Source of the DNA: CAVSVP01 sp963731125
Lineage (GTDB): Bacteria; Pseudomonadota; Gammaproteobacteria; Competibacterales; Competibacteraceae
DNA: 64,000 nucleotides
Direction of reading: 5' to 3'
Assembly (NCBI GenBank): GCA_963731125.1
Contig: CAVSVP010000009.1
Location: 310,001 to 374,000 of the forward strand
The position numbers were made by a program, and so were the translations under genes. Under the pieces are notes generated by a model. It saw only the letters and a program-made list of their open reading frames with translations. It had not been told where the DNA came from and ran no database searches. Of this stretch, positions 9,846 to 18,333 are shown piece after piece. Positions within the stretch are counted from its first letter, which is position 1; each line of letters begins with the position of its first letter.

Positions 9846-10124
9846 TTGCAGCGTAACCACAGGCGTAGTCACATAGGAGCCTTCCTTGTCGCCTTGGGAA
9901 TTACGGCGGCCATGATCTGGGGATTAATCTACTTTATTCGGGAACTATGGCCGTTACTGCCTCCGTGGTTAGCGCTATTAGTCTTCCTCCTGCTGGCGGT
10001 AATGATGATCGGCTACCCTATCTATACCCTGGCCCAGTGGTCGAATCGATATCTACAAAGCAATAAGCCTAAACAGAACCATCTCACCTTAAAAAAAGAT
10101 AGCACGCTAAGCAAACACAACTAG
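9846..10124 (+). CDS. Small two-helix membrane protein, unknown
   Basis: This is a 92-residue protein I do not recognise. It starts at TTG, 9 bases or so after an AGGAAAA stretch. A basic N terminus (QRNHRRSH) precedes two hydrophobic helices: IGAFLVALGITAAMIWGLIYF at about 12-32, and LALLVFLLLAVMMIGYPIYT at about 42-62. A polar, lysine-rich tail follows. The gene is divergent from the SLC13 permease and convergent with the salvage genes that follow. Confidence 0.6.
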   Translation: MQRNHRRSHIGAFLVALGITAAMIWGLIYFIRELWPLLPPWLALLVFLLLAVMMIGYPIYTLAQWSNRYLQSNKPKQNHLTLKKDSTLSKHN

Positions 10125-10191
10125 GTTGGTTATCCGCTGTCGCTGAGAAATGTGGTCTCCTCGATCTTTAAAGGATAAAAACATAGTGGAT

Positions 10192-10935
10192 TCAGAAAAG
10201 ATTCATCACCTGGCTTAGCAACGTTTTAACCTTGTCCATGCCTCGCACCAATTGACGTTGGATAGCTTCCATGGTGATTACACCTTCGCTCTTACCCGCA
10301 GCCCAATTAGCCACGACAGCACAAGTCGCGTAGCACAACCCAATCTCACGGGCTAGAGCAGCTTCAGGCATGCCGGTCATGCCCACTACGTCACAGCCAT
10401 CCCGCTCCAGCCGTTCGATTTCCGCTGCAGTTTCCAACCGAGGCCCCTGAGTTGCTCCATAAGTGCCTTTCTCCCGCACCTCTAAATTAGTCTGACGCGC
10501 TGCCTGAATCAGTTTTTTACGCAGTGTTTCACAGTAAGGTTGTGTGAAGTCGATATGAGTCACTTGATTGAGATCTTCTTCAAAGTACGTATGACAACGG
10601 GACCAAGTATAGTCTACGATTTGATCTGGAAATACTAGACATCCGGGTTCCATATCTGCGCGAATACCCCCTACGGCGGCTACTGCAATGACTTGAGTGA
10701 CTCCAATGTGTTTAAGCGCCCAAAGGTTAGCTCGATAATTTACCTTGTGGGGGGGTATCGTGTGACCATAACCATGCCGAGCCAGAAACACCACTTCCTT
10801 ATCATTCAATTCCCCATGGGTAAGGGGCCCTGAGGTTTCTCCATACGGAGTAGAAACCATTTCTCGGCGGTTAATTTTCAGCGTTTCTAAGGAGGTAAGA
10901 CCGGTGCCTCCTATGATTGCCAGCAGCTGAACCAT
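10192..10935 (-). CDS. mtnP: S-methyl-5'-thioinosine phosphorylase
   Basis: This is a purine nucleoside phosphorylase of the MTAP branch, about 247 residues. It has the phosphate loop IIGGTGLTSL at the N terminus, FLARHGYGHTIPPHKVNYRA, VAAVGGIRADMEPGCLVFPD and YGATQGPRLETAAEIERL. The base-site segment reads GMTGMPEAALAREIGLCY. In gammaproteobacteria such as Pseudomonas, this family member beside nagZ cleaves methylthioinosine to hypoxanthine and methylthioribose-1-phosphate. The adjacent hpt gene fits that role. ATG at 10935 (MVQLLAIIGG) is preferred, because GAGG lies upstream and the eight-residue extension from GTG at 10962 is not conserved-looking. Adenosine-type MTA phosphorylase is the alternative. 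Confidence 0.85.
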   Translation of the reverse strand: MVQLLAIIGGTGLTSLETLKINRREMVSTPYGETSGPLTHGELNDKEVVFLARHGYGHTIPPHKVNYRANLWALKHIGVTQVIAVAAVGGIRADMEPGCLVFPDQIVDYTWSRCHTYFEEDLNQVTHIDFTQPYCETLRKKLIQAARQTNLEVREKGTYGATQGPRLETAAEIERLERDGCDVVGMTGMPEAALAREIGLCYATCAVVANWAAGKSEGVITMEAIQRQLVRGMDKVKTLLSQVMNLF

Positions 10936-11041
10936 GGAGCCTGTATCCTCGTCGCTAGGCACTTGGAACCGGAGATGAGATGTATTTTATGGATGGCAAG
11001 CCGCCTTGGATGACTACCACCAGCCTTGCTCATGAAGTGAA

Positions 11042-11611
11042 CTAAGGTAACCCATGGTTTTCCCTAACAGCATAGATATCTGGCAGATTGCGCCAATATT
11101 CCTTATAATCCATACCACAACCAAATACATAACGATCTGCTAATTCTAGGCCAATGAAGTCTACCGTTAATCCTGGTTCCTTGCGATCGTGCATTTTATT
11201 CACTAACACTGCACTATAAACCTCTTGAGCACCAGCATGACGCAGGTGTTCGAGAATAGCTTTCAGCGTAGTACCTTCATCAAAAATATCGTCGATGACT
11301 AACACAACTCGATTTTTCACAGGAATCCTTGGCCGCACAATCCAGTGTAATCTTCCACCCTGTGTTGCACCACGATAGCGCGAAACATGTAAGTAATCTA
11401 TTTGCAAAGGAAAACGTAGACGGCCTAGCAAGTGCGCTGCAGGAATTAAAGCACCATTCATGACTACCAGAATCACTGGATCACGATCTCTAACATGAGA
11501 GGTAATAGCGGCTGCCATTAAATCCAGAGCTGCAGTCACAGCCTCGGCAGAACAAAGTAATTCGGCATCATGTAGCACCGCTAAAGCCTGCTCAGCGTTA
11601 ATAGCTGTCAT
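11042..11611 (-). CDS. hpt: Hypoxanthine-guanine phosphoribosyltransferase
   Basis: This is a 189-residue cytosolic type I phosphoribosyltransferase that makes IMP or GMP from hypoxanthine or guanine with PRPP. The PRPP loop VVLVIDDIFDEGTTLKAIL is at about residues 97-115. The flexible-loop and hood segments LQIDYLHVSRYRGATQGGR and DFIGLELADRYVFGCGMDYK are present. It is the upstream neighbour of mtnP on the same strand, about 80-100 bp apart. It would use the hypoxanthine that MtnP releases. The 12 bases after the DsrE stop suggest cotranscription with that gene. Confidence 0.9.
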   Translation of the reverse strand: MTAINAEQALAVLHDAELLCSAEAVTAALDLMAAAITSHVRDRDPVILVVMNGALIPAAHLLGRLRFPLQIDYLHVSRYRGATQGGRLHWIVRPRIPVKNRVVLVIDDIFDEGTTLKAILEHLRHAGAQEVYSAVLVNKMHDRKEPGLTVDFIGLELADRYVFGCGMDYKEYWRNLPDIYAVRENHGLP

Positions 11612-11622
11612 GAGAAGCTATT

Positions 11623-11988
11623 TTAGTAGGTAAAGGTAACAGTATCTTCATCCATGGCTTCACTGATTAAATAGGCACCACCTACAGTTTCTTCAACTTC
11701 AGGAATGAAATCGTCGCCCCATTGCTCGACACTGATGCAAATTTTAAACTTAACCCCAGCCTCGTGAGCGTCTTTGATAATATCGTAAACAGTTCTGGGC
11801 TCACCCTCGCGAAGGGGAATACCTTCGGCTACACCTTTAACGGCTAGTTCGACTGCCCGGCCAGTCATCACCACTTCCACTTCATATTCCATAGCGGCGG
11901 CAACAGTGGCTTGAAAAAATGGCTCACTCAGCTCAGAGGAATTACCAGGATCGGTATTAAGCACGATAATTAGCAGCTTATTGGCCAT
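11623..11988 (-). CDS. DsrE-family protein
   Basis: This 121-residue protein has the DsrE/F-like fold: a parallel beta start MANKLLIIVLNTDPGNSSEL, a middle strand YEVEVVMTGRAVELAVKGVA, and a late VKFKICISVEQWGDDF. The cysteine in CISV is near the place where DsrE and peroxiredoxin-like relatives carry an active cysteine. Function is unknown, perhaps sulfur handling, which would suit a neighbour of methylthio salvage. The ATG at 11988 is preceded by GGGAGAAC; an upstream start at 12021 lacks this. It is followed after 11 bases by hpt. Confidence 0.75.
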   Translation of the reverse strand: MANKLLIIVLNTDPGNSSELSEPFFQATVAAAMEYEVEVVMTGRAVELAVKGVAEGIPLREGEPRTVYDIIKDAHEAGVKFKICISVEQWGDDFIPEVEETVGGAYLISEAMDEDTVTFTY

Positions 11989-12069
11989 CACGGTTCTCCC
12001 ACTTGAGCAAACATAAATCAATGACTAAGGCGTGCAGTTTGAAAAATATATCCGCAACTTCACTCGCCC

Positions 12070-13107
12070 CTACCCGGGCGAGAAAGCCGCATAGCGATGC
12101 ACAAGGCGCACTGCTCGTTTCCAGTATTTGCTCTCGCGCATTTGCTCAAGGGTCAAGCGACTGCAGCCATACAAACGAATCAGCCTCAGCTGGGCCATGG
12201 AATCAGCTGAAATTTTAAGACCGTCGAGAATGATGACGGCGGCTTGTCGGTCATTACAGGCCAGCGCTACGTCACAGCCGGCAGTAAGAGCCGCTTGCGC
12301 TCTCTCAAGAGGCGAACCAGCGACACAGGCCCCTGCCATGTCGAGATCATCACTAAAGATGGCACCCTGAAAACCTAAACGTTTCCGTAGGATTTCCTTA
12401 AGCCATAAAGAAGAAAAACCTGCAGGGCAAGACCCATCTACACAGGAATAGACAATATGAGCCGGCATAATTCCAGCGATACCCTGATAAATTAAACGTT
12501 TAAAGACTAGTAAATCTTTAGCAGCTAAATCAACAAAAGCTCGCTCGTCCACCGGCAATTCTACATGAGAATCCGCCACCACGCTGCCATGACCGGGAAA
12601 ATGTTTACCGACAGCTTCCATACCGGCCTTTTGCATGCCACTCATATAAGCATGAGCAAGATCCGCAACGACTTCTGGATCACGATGAAAAGAACGATCT
12701 CCAATAACCTTGCTCAGCCCACGATCTAAATCCAATACTGGCGCAAAACTGATATCCACCCCTACTGCTCGCAATTCCGTAGCCATCAGCCAACCGGTCA
12801 CGTAAGCCAGCTGCCTAGCACGCTTACGCGAGCCATCGTAGATTTCTCCTAATCTGCGTACTGCCGGCAAACGGGTGAATCCTTCACGAAAGCGTTGGAC
12901 CCGTCCGCCTTCCTGATCTACTGCAATTAACAATCGAGGCTGGCGCAGAACGTGCACAGACCGAACCAAATTTACCACTTGCTCAGGTGATTGATAATTA
13001 CGGGCAAATAGAATAACTCCACCCACTGCGGGGTGTTTCAGCATGTCTTTTTCTTCGGCACTCAGTTCCAATCCCTGCAGACCAAGCATTACAGGACCCA
13101 ATGACAT
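12070..13107 (-). CDS. nagZ: Beta-N-acetylhexosaminidase NagZ
   Basis: This is a 345-residue glycoside hydrolase family 3 enzyme of cytoplasmic cell-wall recycling; it removes GlcNAc from anhydromuropeptides. It has LIAVDQEGGRVQRFREGFT (about 60-78), the catalytic-loop sequence GKHFPGHGSVVADSHVELP (about 167-185), and the nucleophile region AIFSDDLDMAGA (about 243-254). The product can also set off beta-lactamase induction in organisms that have AmpR. The order nagZ, DsrE gene, hpt, mtnP on one strand resembles the nagZ-mtnP linkage known in Pseudomonas. Confidence 0.93.
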   Translation of the reverse strand: MSLGPVMLGLQGLELSAEEKDMLKHPAVGGVILFARNYQSPEQVVNLVRSVHVLRQPRLLIAVDQEGGRVQRFREGFTRLPAVRRLGEIYDGSRKRARQLAYVTGWLMATELRAVGVDISFAPVLDLDRGLSKVIGDRSFHRDPEVVADLAHAYMSGMQKAGMEAVGKHFPGHGSVVADSHVELPVDERAFVDLAAKDLLVFKRLIYQGIAGIMPAHIVYSCVDGSCPAGFSSLWLKEILRKRLGFQGAIFSDDLDMAGACVAGSPLERAQAALTAGCDVALACNDRQAAVIILDGLKISADSMAQLRLIRLYGCSRLTLEQMRESKYWKRAVRLVHRYAAFSPG

Positions 13108-13693
13108 GTAGACAATTACCCTAAAGTAAACAAGTGCGATAACCTCAGTCTTAGAATGGTGAAGGAATCACGGCAAGCCGTATTCCATTCCTGTCATTTA
13201 AAGATATGACAATCGATGCTGCTTCTGTACCGCATCCTTTCCTCGTAGTTAACACTATCCCAGTGTCAAGTAAAGCTTAAGAAACATCTAAAACACTGGC
13301 CTTCAACTCTGAGTAGCGGCATAATTGTTCTCTCGGTTGCTGGAGAAATAAAGTAGCCGACGAGATTCTTAAATCCATAGCACAGTTTTGCTACTAATAC
13401 CGTGCACCCTATTGCAAGGGAAAGTAGCGTTTGAAAAATCCCCACCTATTGTTCTAGCAACTGAAGTCAGTCGCAAACAGGATTTTATGATTTCTTTATT
13501 TTTCCACGGTATAGACAAGCTCTCTGTCCTTAACGTCGTCATATTTTTACTGCCGTTGCGGCGGACACTGAATCACAGCATCGCACATTGCATCGCTTCG
13601 TTAGCGTACAACATTAAAATCACCTATTCTTACTTTCAACTCATAGTATCACTATACAAATCAACTCTCTCTTCTCAAGCCCAGACGGTGATT
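13108..13693. other. 586-bp non-coding stretch
   Basis: No convincing gene. A frame from 13388 runs into the response-regulator start at 13694, but its first 100 residues look random and lack a ribosome site. The stretch is AT-rich and lies between the divergent nagZ and the signalling genes, so promoters for both probably sit here. I could not assign exact sites. Confidence 0.4.
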
Positions 13694-13757
13694 ATGAAGT
13701 TTGATGTGCTGATTGTTGATGACGAGGAAGTGATTTGAAAACTTGAAGGCTTATTTA

Positions 13758-14696
13758 ACCCAAGTTGCCACCTATGGAGGTAGAGTAGCCCGAGGCGATT
13801 GAAGATCTGACGATCGCCCACAAGATCTTCTCCTAGAACCCATGTTTAATGCAGGAGAGAGCCCGTGGACGATCAAATCGTAGCCATTTACTGTTTGTGT
13901 GACGACGTGTTGAAAGCCCTGGATCATGATGAAGACCCGCAACGGCGGATGAGCGATGCTGAGGTGATGACCACGGCTATCGTAGCCGCGTGCTACTTTG
14001 GGGGCAACTGCGAGCGGGCGCGAGAGCTGCTCGGCAACGGGCGCTATATCCCAACGATGCTCGGCAAAAGTCGTTTCACCCGGCGCTTGCACGCCATTGG
14101 TGAGTGGTTTCTCAGCGTCTTTCAGATACTGGGCACGCTCTTCAAGTCGCTCAACACCGATTCGGTCTATGTCATCGACAGCTTTCCCATCGCCGCCTGC
14201 GATAACATCCGCATTCCGCGGGCTCGCCTGTATCAGGAGGAGGCCTATCGTGGCTACATTGCCAGCAAACGGCGTTACTTCTATGGCCTGCGCATTTACC
14301 TGCTGGTCACCGCCACCGGCGAGCCAGTCGAGGTGTTTCTCGCCCCCGGGGCGGATGCTGACGTGCGGGCACTGCATCGCTTTGCCTTTGACTTGCCCGC
14401 CGGCAGCACCGTCTATGCCGATAACGCCTTTACCCAATACCCGGTGGAAGACTTGATGAAAGAGGCGGGTATCCTGCTGCAACCGCTGCGCCAGAAAAAC
14501 TCCAAACGTCCCGTACCACCGTATGTCGCTTACTTGCAGGCGCGTGGGCGCAAAATCGTCGAAACTACCGGTAGCCTCATCGAGCGCTTGCTGCCCAAAA
14601 GCATTCACGCTGTCACCTCACAGGGCTTTGAGCTCAAGGTCATGCTCTTCGTGCTCGCCTGTAGCGTATCATGTGCCGTATAGGTAGCAACTTGAG
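13758..14696 (+). mobile_element. IS982-family element, complete
   Basis: The ends are CCCAAGTTGCCACCTAT at 13759 and, inverted, CTCAAGTTGCTACCTAT ending at 14696. The 7-bp duplication TTATTTA lies at 13751-13757 and 14697-14703. The element is about 939 bp and interrupts a receiver gene. Confidence 0.88.
13865..14683 (+). CDS. IS982-family transposase
   Basis: An intact 272-residue DDE transposase starts at GTG 13865 (VDDQIVAIYCLCDDVLKAL). Family hallmarks are RRMSDAEVMTTAIVAACYFGGN near residue 30, SVYVIDSFPIAACDNIRIPR with the first aspartate (about 105), GSTVYADNAFTQY with the second (about 187), and RKIVETTGSLIERLLPKSIHAV carrying the glutamate (about 245). The length is normal for IS982. 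The gene has no visible lesion and the element has good ends, so it may be functional. Confidence 0.92.
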   Translation: MDDQIVAIYCLCDDVLKALDHDEDPQRRMSDAEVMTTAIVAACYFGGNCERARELLGNGRYIPTMLGKSRFTRRLHAIGEWFLSVFQILGTLFKSLNTDSVYVIDSFPIAACDNIRIPRARLYQEEAYRGYIASKRRYFYGLRIYLLVTATGEPVEVFLAPGADADVRALHRFAFDLPAGSTVYADNAFTQYPVEDLMKEAGILLQPLRQKNSKRPVPPYVAYLQARGRKIVETTGSLIERLLPKSIHAVTSQGFELKVMLFVLACSVSCAV

Positions 14697-15031
14697 TTAT
14701 TTAGAGAGTGAAGGCATGACAGTCGTGGCTGTGGAATCCGGCGAGAAAGCTCTACAGTGCCTGAAAAGCGGCTACCTCTTCGCCGTATGCATTATGGATA
14801 TGCGGCTACCAAGCATGGATGGCGATACATCAATATACAACCTTCATACGTTGTACTCCCATACGAGCTTTATTGTTCATATTGGTTCTTCAAATTATGC
14901 GCTACCTGACGATTTTCAACGCTTAGCCATTAGCAAGGCACGGTTGCATCTAAAGCCTTTGTTGGATATGGCACTACTAGCTGCCGCAGTGCGTACTTTG
15001 ATAGAGCGTAGTGAATAGACGAAAAACAATA

Positions 15032-16213
15032 ATGGCTCAAACAACAAAAATACTTACGATTGATGATGAACGGGCAATTCGTGAAATCATCGCAACATAT
15101 TTGGAAGACAGTAACTTTCGAGTGATTGAGGCGGAAAACGGGCGTGAAGGCATTGAAAAATGCCGACATGAACATCCCGATCTGGTGCTTTGCGACTTGC
15201 GTATGCCGGAAATGGATGGTTTGGAGGTGTTAGCAGTTATTACCAAGGAATTTCCTGAAACCCCGGTGATTGTAGTATCCGGCATGGGCGGGATAGGCGA
15301 CGCAATTGATGCACTCAAGCTGGGAGCATGGGACTATATTACTAAACCCATTGAGGATATGGCAGCCTTAGAACATGCAGTCGCTCAGGCCCTAGAGCGC
15401 GCCCGGCTATTGCGGGAAAATCGCGAATATCGAGAGCATTTAGAAACTGTCAACGCTCAACTCAAACAAAGCCTACGGCAGCTGCAAGAAGATGAAAAAG
15501 CAGGTCGTCAGATACAATTCCAGCTACTGCCGGAAGATAAACAGCGCTACGGAAACTTTGAATTTAGCCGTTATCTACTGACTTCCTTGTATCTTAGTGG
15601 CGACTTTGTTGACTATTTTGCTATCGATAGCGATTACCTCGGTTTCTATATAGCAGATGTATCAGGTCATGGCGTCTCATCCGCTTTTATTACGGTACTG
15701 CTGCGCAGCCACATCAATCGTTGTCTGGAGAGGTATTGGCAAGATAAAGATGATGGGGTCCTCGAACCCGCCACTATGCTCGCTAGGCTTAACCGTGAGA
15801 TGATACAGGGACGTTTAAATAAGTACTTGACCATGTTTTACGGCGTGATCAATATGTCCCAGAATCAGCTGCATTATAGCAACGGTGGTCAGTTTCCCTT
15901 CCCGATTCTCTTCGATGGTGACCATTCCACCTACGTGGAATGCAAAAGCTTACCCGTGGGATTATTTGAATTTGCTGAGTACCAAACTTACACACTGCAG
16001 TTGCCGCCGGCTTTTGCTATAATTCAAATCTCTGATGGAATACTGGAGACGCTTCCGCAGTCTAATCTTCAAGATAAACTAGATTTCTTGTTATCCACGA
16101 TCAGAGATGCTACTGATCTTAGCGTTGAATCTCTTATCCGACAGCTTAAACTGGACCAAATCAGTACCCTACCAGATGACGTTACTATTTTGCTAATCAA
16201 GAGGCAAGTTTAA
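15032..16213 (+). CDS. Response regulator with PP2C phosphatase, HsbR-like
   Basis: This is a 393-residue two-domain regulator. Residues 1-120 are a receiver: ILTIDDERAIREII, the phospho-acceptor in LVLCDLRMPEMDG, VIVVSGMGG and the lysine in WDYITKPIED. A coiled segment (about 130-165, RLLRENREYREHLETVNAQL) leads to a SpoIIE-type serine phosphatase with GDFVDYFAID, GFYIADVSGHGVSSAF and LPDDVTILLI. This is the architecture of Pseudomonas HsbR, which dephosphorylates or phosphorylates the STAS protein HsbA. The STAS gene follows after 2 bases. ATG at 15032 is preferred over GTG at 15011, which overlaps the broken receiver gene. Confidence 0.85.
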   Translation: MAQTTKILTIDDERAIREIIATYLEDSNFRVIEAENGREGIEKCRHEHPDLVLCDLRMPEMDGLEVLAVITKEFPETPVIVVSGMGGIGDAIDALKLGAWDYITKPIEDMAALEHAVAQALERARLLRENREYREHLETVNAQLKQSLRQLQEDEKAGRQIQFQLLPEDKQRYGNFEFSRYLLTSLYLSGDFVDYFAIDSDYLGFYIADVSGHGVSSAFITVLLRSHINRCLERYWQDKDDGVLEPATMLARLNREMIQGRLNKYLTMFYGVINMSQNQLHYSNGGQFPFPILFDGDHSTYVECKSLPVGLFEFAEYQTYTLQLPPAFAIIQISDGILETLPQSNLQDKLDFLLSTIRDATDLSVESLIRQLKLDQISTLPDDVTILLIKRQV

Positions 16214-16215
16214 CG

Positions 16216-16716
16216 ATGACCGCAGGAGAAGCATTCTACGCTATACAAGGCAACACTTATATTGTAAAGCTCGTCGGCGATATTCGCTATACTATGAGTT
16301 GTTCTCTCGATGAGTTTTTAGATCGGTTATTTGAGCAGGGAAACTATAGCGACATTTTAATTGATCTTACCGAAACCAGCTGCATCGACAGCACTAGCCT
16401 AGGTTTATTAGCCAAGGTTGCCAACTATATGCGGCACCGCTTCGCCAAGCAACCCACCCTTGTCTCCACCAACGAAAACATCAATCAAATGCTGGATAGT
16501 GTCGGCTTTTATAAAATTTTTCATATTTGCGAAGACCATACAGCGAGTGTAGAGGCAACGCAACGGCTTCCCATCACAGACTTGAGCAAAGCCGAGCTGA
16601 AAAAAACCCTGTTTGAGGCCCACAGTGCCCTCAGTGAAGTTAACGATACTAATCGGGAAACCTTTAAAAATGTGGTAGAGGTTCTAAAAGCCAAACTAGA
16701 TAACAAAAATCGTTGA
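16216..16716 (+). CDS. STAS-domain anti-sigma antagonist, HsbA-like
   Basis: This is a 166-residue STAS protein. The phosphorylatable serine motif is DLTETSCIDSTSLGLLAKVA (about 55-74), where the serine-threonine pair follows the conserved aspartate. A C-terminal extension (about 110-166) is helical and charged, as in HsbA-type proteins. Such proteins bind an anti-sigma factor or a diguanylate cyclase when unphosphorylated. The gene is two bases after the PP2C regulator, which is its expected partner. The anti-sigma target is not in this window. Confidence 0.83.
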   Translation: MTAGEAFYAIQGNTYIVKLVGDIRYTMSCSLDEFLDRLFEQGNYSDILIDLTETSCIDSTSLGLLAKVANYMRHRFAKQPTLVSTNENINQMLDSVGFYKIFHICEDHTASVEATQRLPITDLSKAELKKTLFEAHSALSEVNDTNRETFKNVVEVLKAKLDNKNR

Positions 16717-16845
16717 CCTTAACCTAGCTTAGGAACTGTAAATAAATAACTGTCCGTTTTTTTGTTCGTCGAGACTGCATTTTCAAGCGATCACAGCGGT
16801 GTTATCGGTCAGTTAATGATTTACGGCTCCTTAGGGAAATACTCA

Positions 16846-17334
16846 CTAAGTTTCAACAATTAGAACCCTATCCCCTACTTTGACCTGCTCAAATAACTCC
16901 GCGATGGCCTCATTAGCCATGCGAATACAACCATGTGAAAGCGGTATCCCCAACGGTAGTTCGGCAGGGCAACCATGAATATAAATATAGCGACGTAGAG
17001 TATCTCGATCTCCAAAAAGATTTCGGCCAGGCTCTAAGCCACTTAGCCAAAGAATCCGGGTCAGTATCCAGTCCCGTTGCGGGTAGCGGGCAGCAAGGCT
17101 GGGAGTGTAAATTTCTCCCGAGGGAAGCCGCCCTATAAATACTGTGTTTAAGTCAGCATGCGCACCGATCATAGCGTTAATCTGATGCGAACCGCGCGGT
17201 GTACAACCACTGCCGTACAATTCACCGGGGCCATTTTTGGCTGTCGATACTGGATATTCGGCTAGCACCCCGGATTCTCTCAGTAAGTACAGGCGCTGCC
17301 TGAAGAGACTGATTCGGATGCGAATATCCTTCAT
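16846..17334 (-). CDS. L,D-transpeptidase (YkuD family)
   Basis: This is a 162-residue YkuD catalytic domain that would make 3-3 peptidoglycan cross-links or anchor proteins. The active-site motif is LPLGIPLSHGCIRMANEAI at about residues 122-140, with the cysteine in SHGCIRM and the upstream histidine in IYIHGCPAELP. There is no signal peptide in this start, which is unusual for an enzyme acting in the periplasm. ATG at 17334 overlaps the TAA of the CYTH gene as TAATG, so the two are translationally coupled. A start at 17349 would add only five residues. Confidence 0.85.
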   Translation of the reverse strand: MKDIRIRISLFRQRLYLLRESGVLAEYPVSTAKNGPGELYGSGCTPRGSHQINAMIGAHADLNTVFIGRLPSGEIYTPSLAARYPQRDWILTRILWLSGLEPGRNLFGDRDTLRRYIYIHGCPAELPLGIPLSHGCIRMANEAIAELFEQVKVGDRVLIVET

Positions 17335-17810
17335 TAACTGCGCTGCCAACTTTTATAAGAATGTTTGGCCAGATAGGCATTATAGTAACGTCGATCATGA
17401 GAAACCTCTTCCCCGATCCAAGGAGGCCGCGCAAAATTTTCTCCAGGGCTTGCCAATTCCACTTCAGCTACCACTAAACCAGCATTGTCTCCCTCAAACA
17501 CATCAATTTCCCACACATGATCTCCATAACGAGCAAAATGGCGGGTTTTTTCCAACAGCGGTTTATCACAGAGCGTATCCAGTATTTCCCCGGCATCTTG
17601 TACAGGGATAGAATATTCGTACTCACTTCGACTGATTCCCAATGTCGCACCTTTGATATTCAAGTAGGCAGCCCCATCGGTAATTCGCACCCGTACAGAA
17701 CGAATTTTATCGCTCACCAAATAGCCTTGGCGTATCCACATTGCATGATAGACGTGGCTTTGCCAACTTCCGTTCCTAACCAGGAACTTATGCTCGATTT
17801 CAATAGCCAT
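17334..17810 (-). CDS. CYTH-domain triphosphatase
   Basis: This is a 158-residue single-domain CYTH protein, class IV adenylate cyclase/triphosphate tunnel family. The signature ExExK reads MAIEIEHKFLVRNG at the N terminus. Later tunnel residues are RSVRVRITDGAAYLNIKG, RSEYEYSIP, LEKTRHFARYGDHVWEIDVFEG and LVVAEVELASPGENFARPPW. Short members of this type mostly hydrolyse inorganic tripolyphosphate. The stop overlaps the start of the L,D-transpeptidase gene, so the two form an operon on the minus strand inside the plus-strand signalling cluster. Confidence 0.88.
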   Translation of the reverse strand: MAIEIEHKFLVRNGSWQSHVYHAMWIRQGYLVSDKIRSVRVRITDGAAYLNIKGATLGISRSEYEYSIPVQDAGEILDTLCDKPLLEKTRHFARYGDHVWEIDVFEGDNAGLVVAEVELASPGENFARPPWIGEEVSHDRRYYNAYLAKHSYKSWQRS

Positions 17811-17923
17811 AGACGCATCGCTTTATAATTTATAAACAGTAAATGGTATGCCAGGCTTAATAGTTTGTGTATGCTCTCTTTGCCATTTTGAACATGACGC
17901 TAGTATAAGGAGTGTTATCTGTA

Positions 17924-18286
17924 ATGAATGATACCAACCTTACCGATTTACCTATCATGGATAATGCTACTATCACCGAACTTAAAGAAATCATGGCTGA
18001 AGACTTTCCCGACTTAGTGAAAACCCTCCTCCGAGACATGCCGTCGCAGCTGACAGAAATTACTCAGGCAGTTATGCGAGAAGATGCTAATACTCTTTAT
18101 CTTACCGCTCACAAGCTCAAATCCGGTACTGCAAGTATTGGTGCTCTGCAACTATCGGAACTTGCCCGACAACTGGAGGAAAAGGGCCGCAGCGGCTACT
18201 TGGTAGAGGTTAAAGCCCTTCTAAATGAAATCCATCACAGCGCTGAATTAACTCGAGTCAGCTATCGAAATTTACTAACCGATTGA
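17924..18286 (+). CDS. Histidine phosphotransfer (HPt) protein, HptB-like
   Basis: A stand-alone 120-residue HPt domain. The phosphorylated histidine lies in LYLTAHKLKSGTASIGALQL (about 60-79), followed by SELARQLEEKGR. Such proteins relay phosphate between hybrid sensor kinases and response regulators. Together with the receiver-PP2C and STAS genes it matches the three-part Pseudomonas HptB-HsbR-HsbA route that controls swarming and biofilm. ATG at 17924 follows AAGGAG by 11 bases. It is 1.2 kb from the STAS gene, with two minus-strand genes between. Confidence 0.85.
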   Translation: MNDTNLTDLPIMDNATITELKEIMAEDFPDLVKTLLRDMPSQLTEITQAVMREDANTLYLTAHKLKSGTASIGALQLSELARQLEEKGRSGYLVEVKALLNEIHHSAELTRVSYRNLLTD

Positions 18287-18333
18287 TGATAGCAGATAGC
18301 ATCTTTAGTTTCTCTCTGCAAGAGTAACCAAGC

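Larger units (their letters stand above)
13694..15018 (+). pseudogene. Response-regulator receiver protein, frameshift plus IS982
   Basis: The gene starts MKFDVLIVDDEEVI at 13694 and then meets TGA at 13736. Restoring two bases there, so that GTGATT is followed by an arginine codon, gives IRENLKAYLESEGMTVVAVE across the IS982 insertion. The receiver domain continues from 14697 with SGEKALQCLKSGY, the phosphorylation-site strand CIMDMRLPSMDGD, and an altered C-terminal half with KARLHLKPLLDM at the K-P position. About 125 residues in all. It has been hit twice, by the indel and by the IS at 13758-14696. It stands just upstream of the HsbR-like regulator and probably was part of that operon. 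Confidence 0.82.

Noticed and set aside
13388..13693. Start of a frame leading into the response regulator
   Set aside because: The residues before MKFDVLIVDDEE look random; only the part from 13694 is real.
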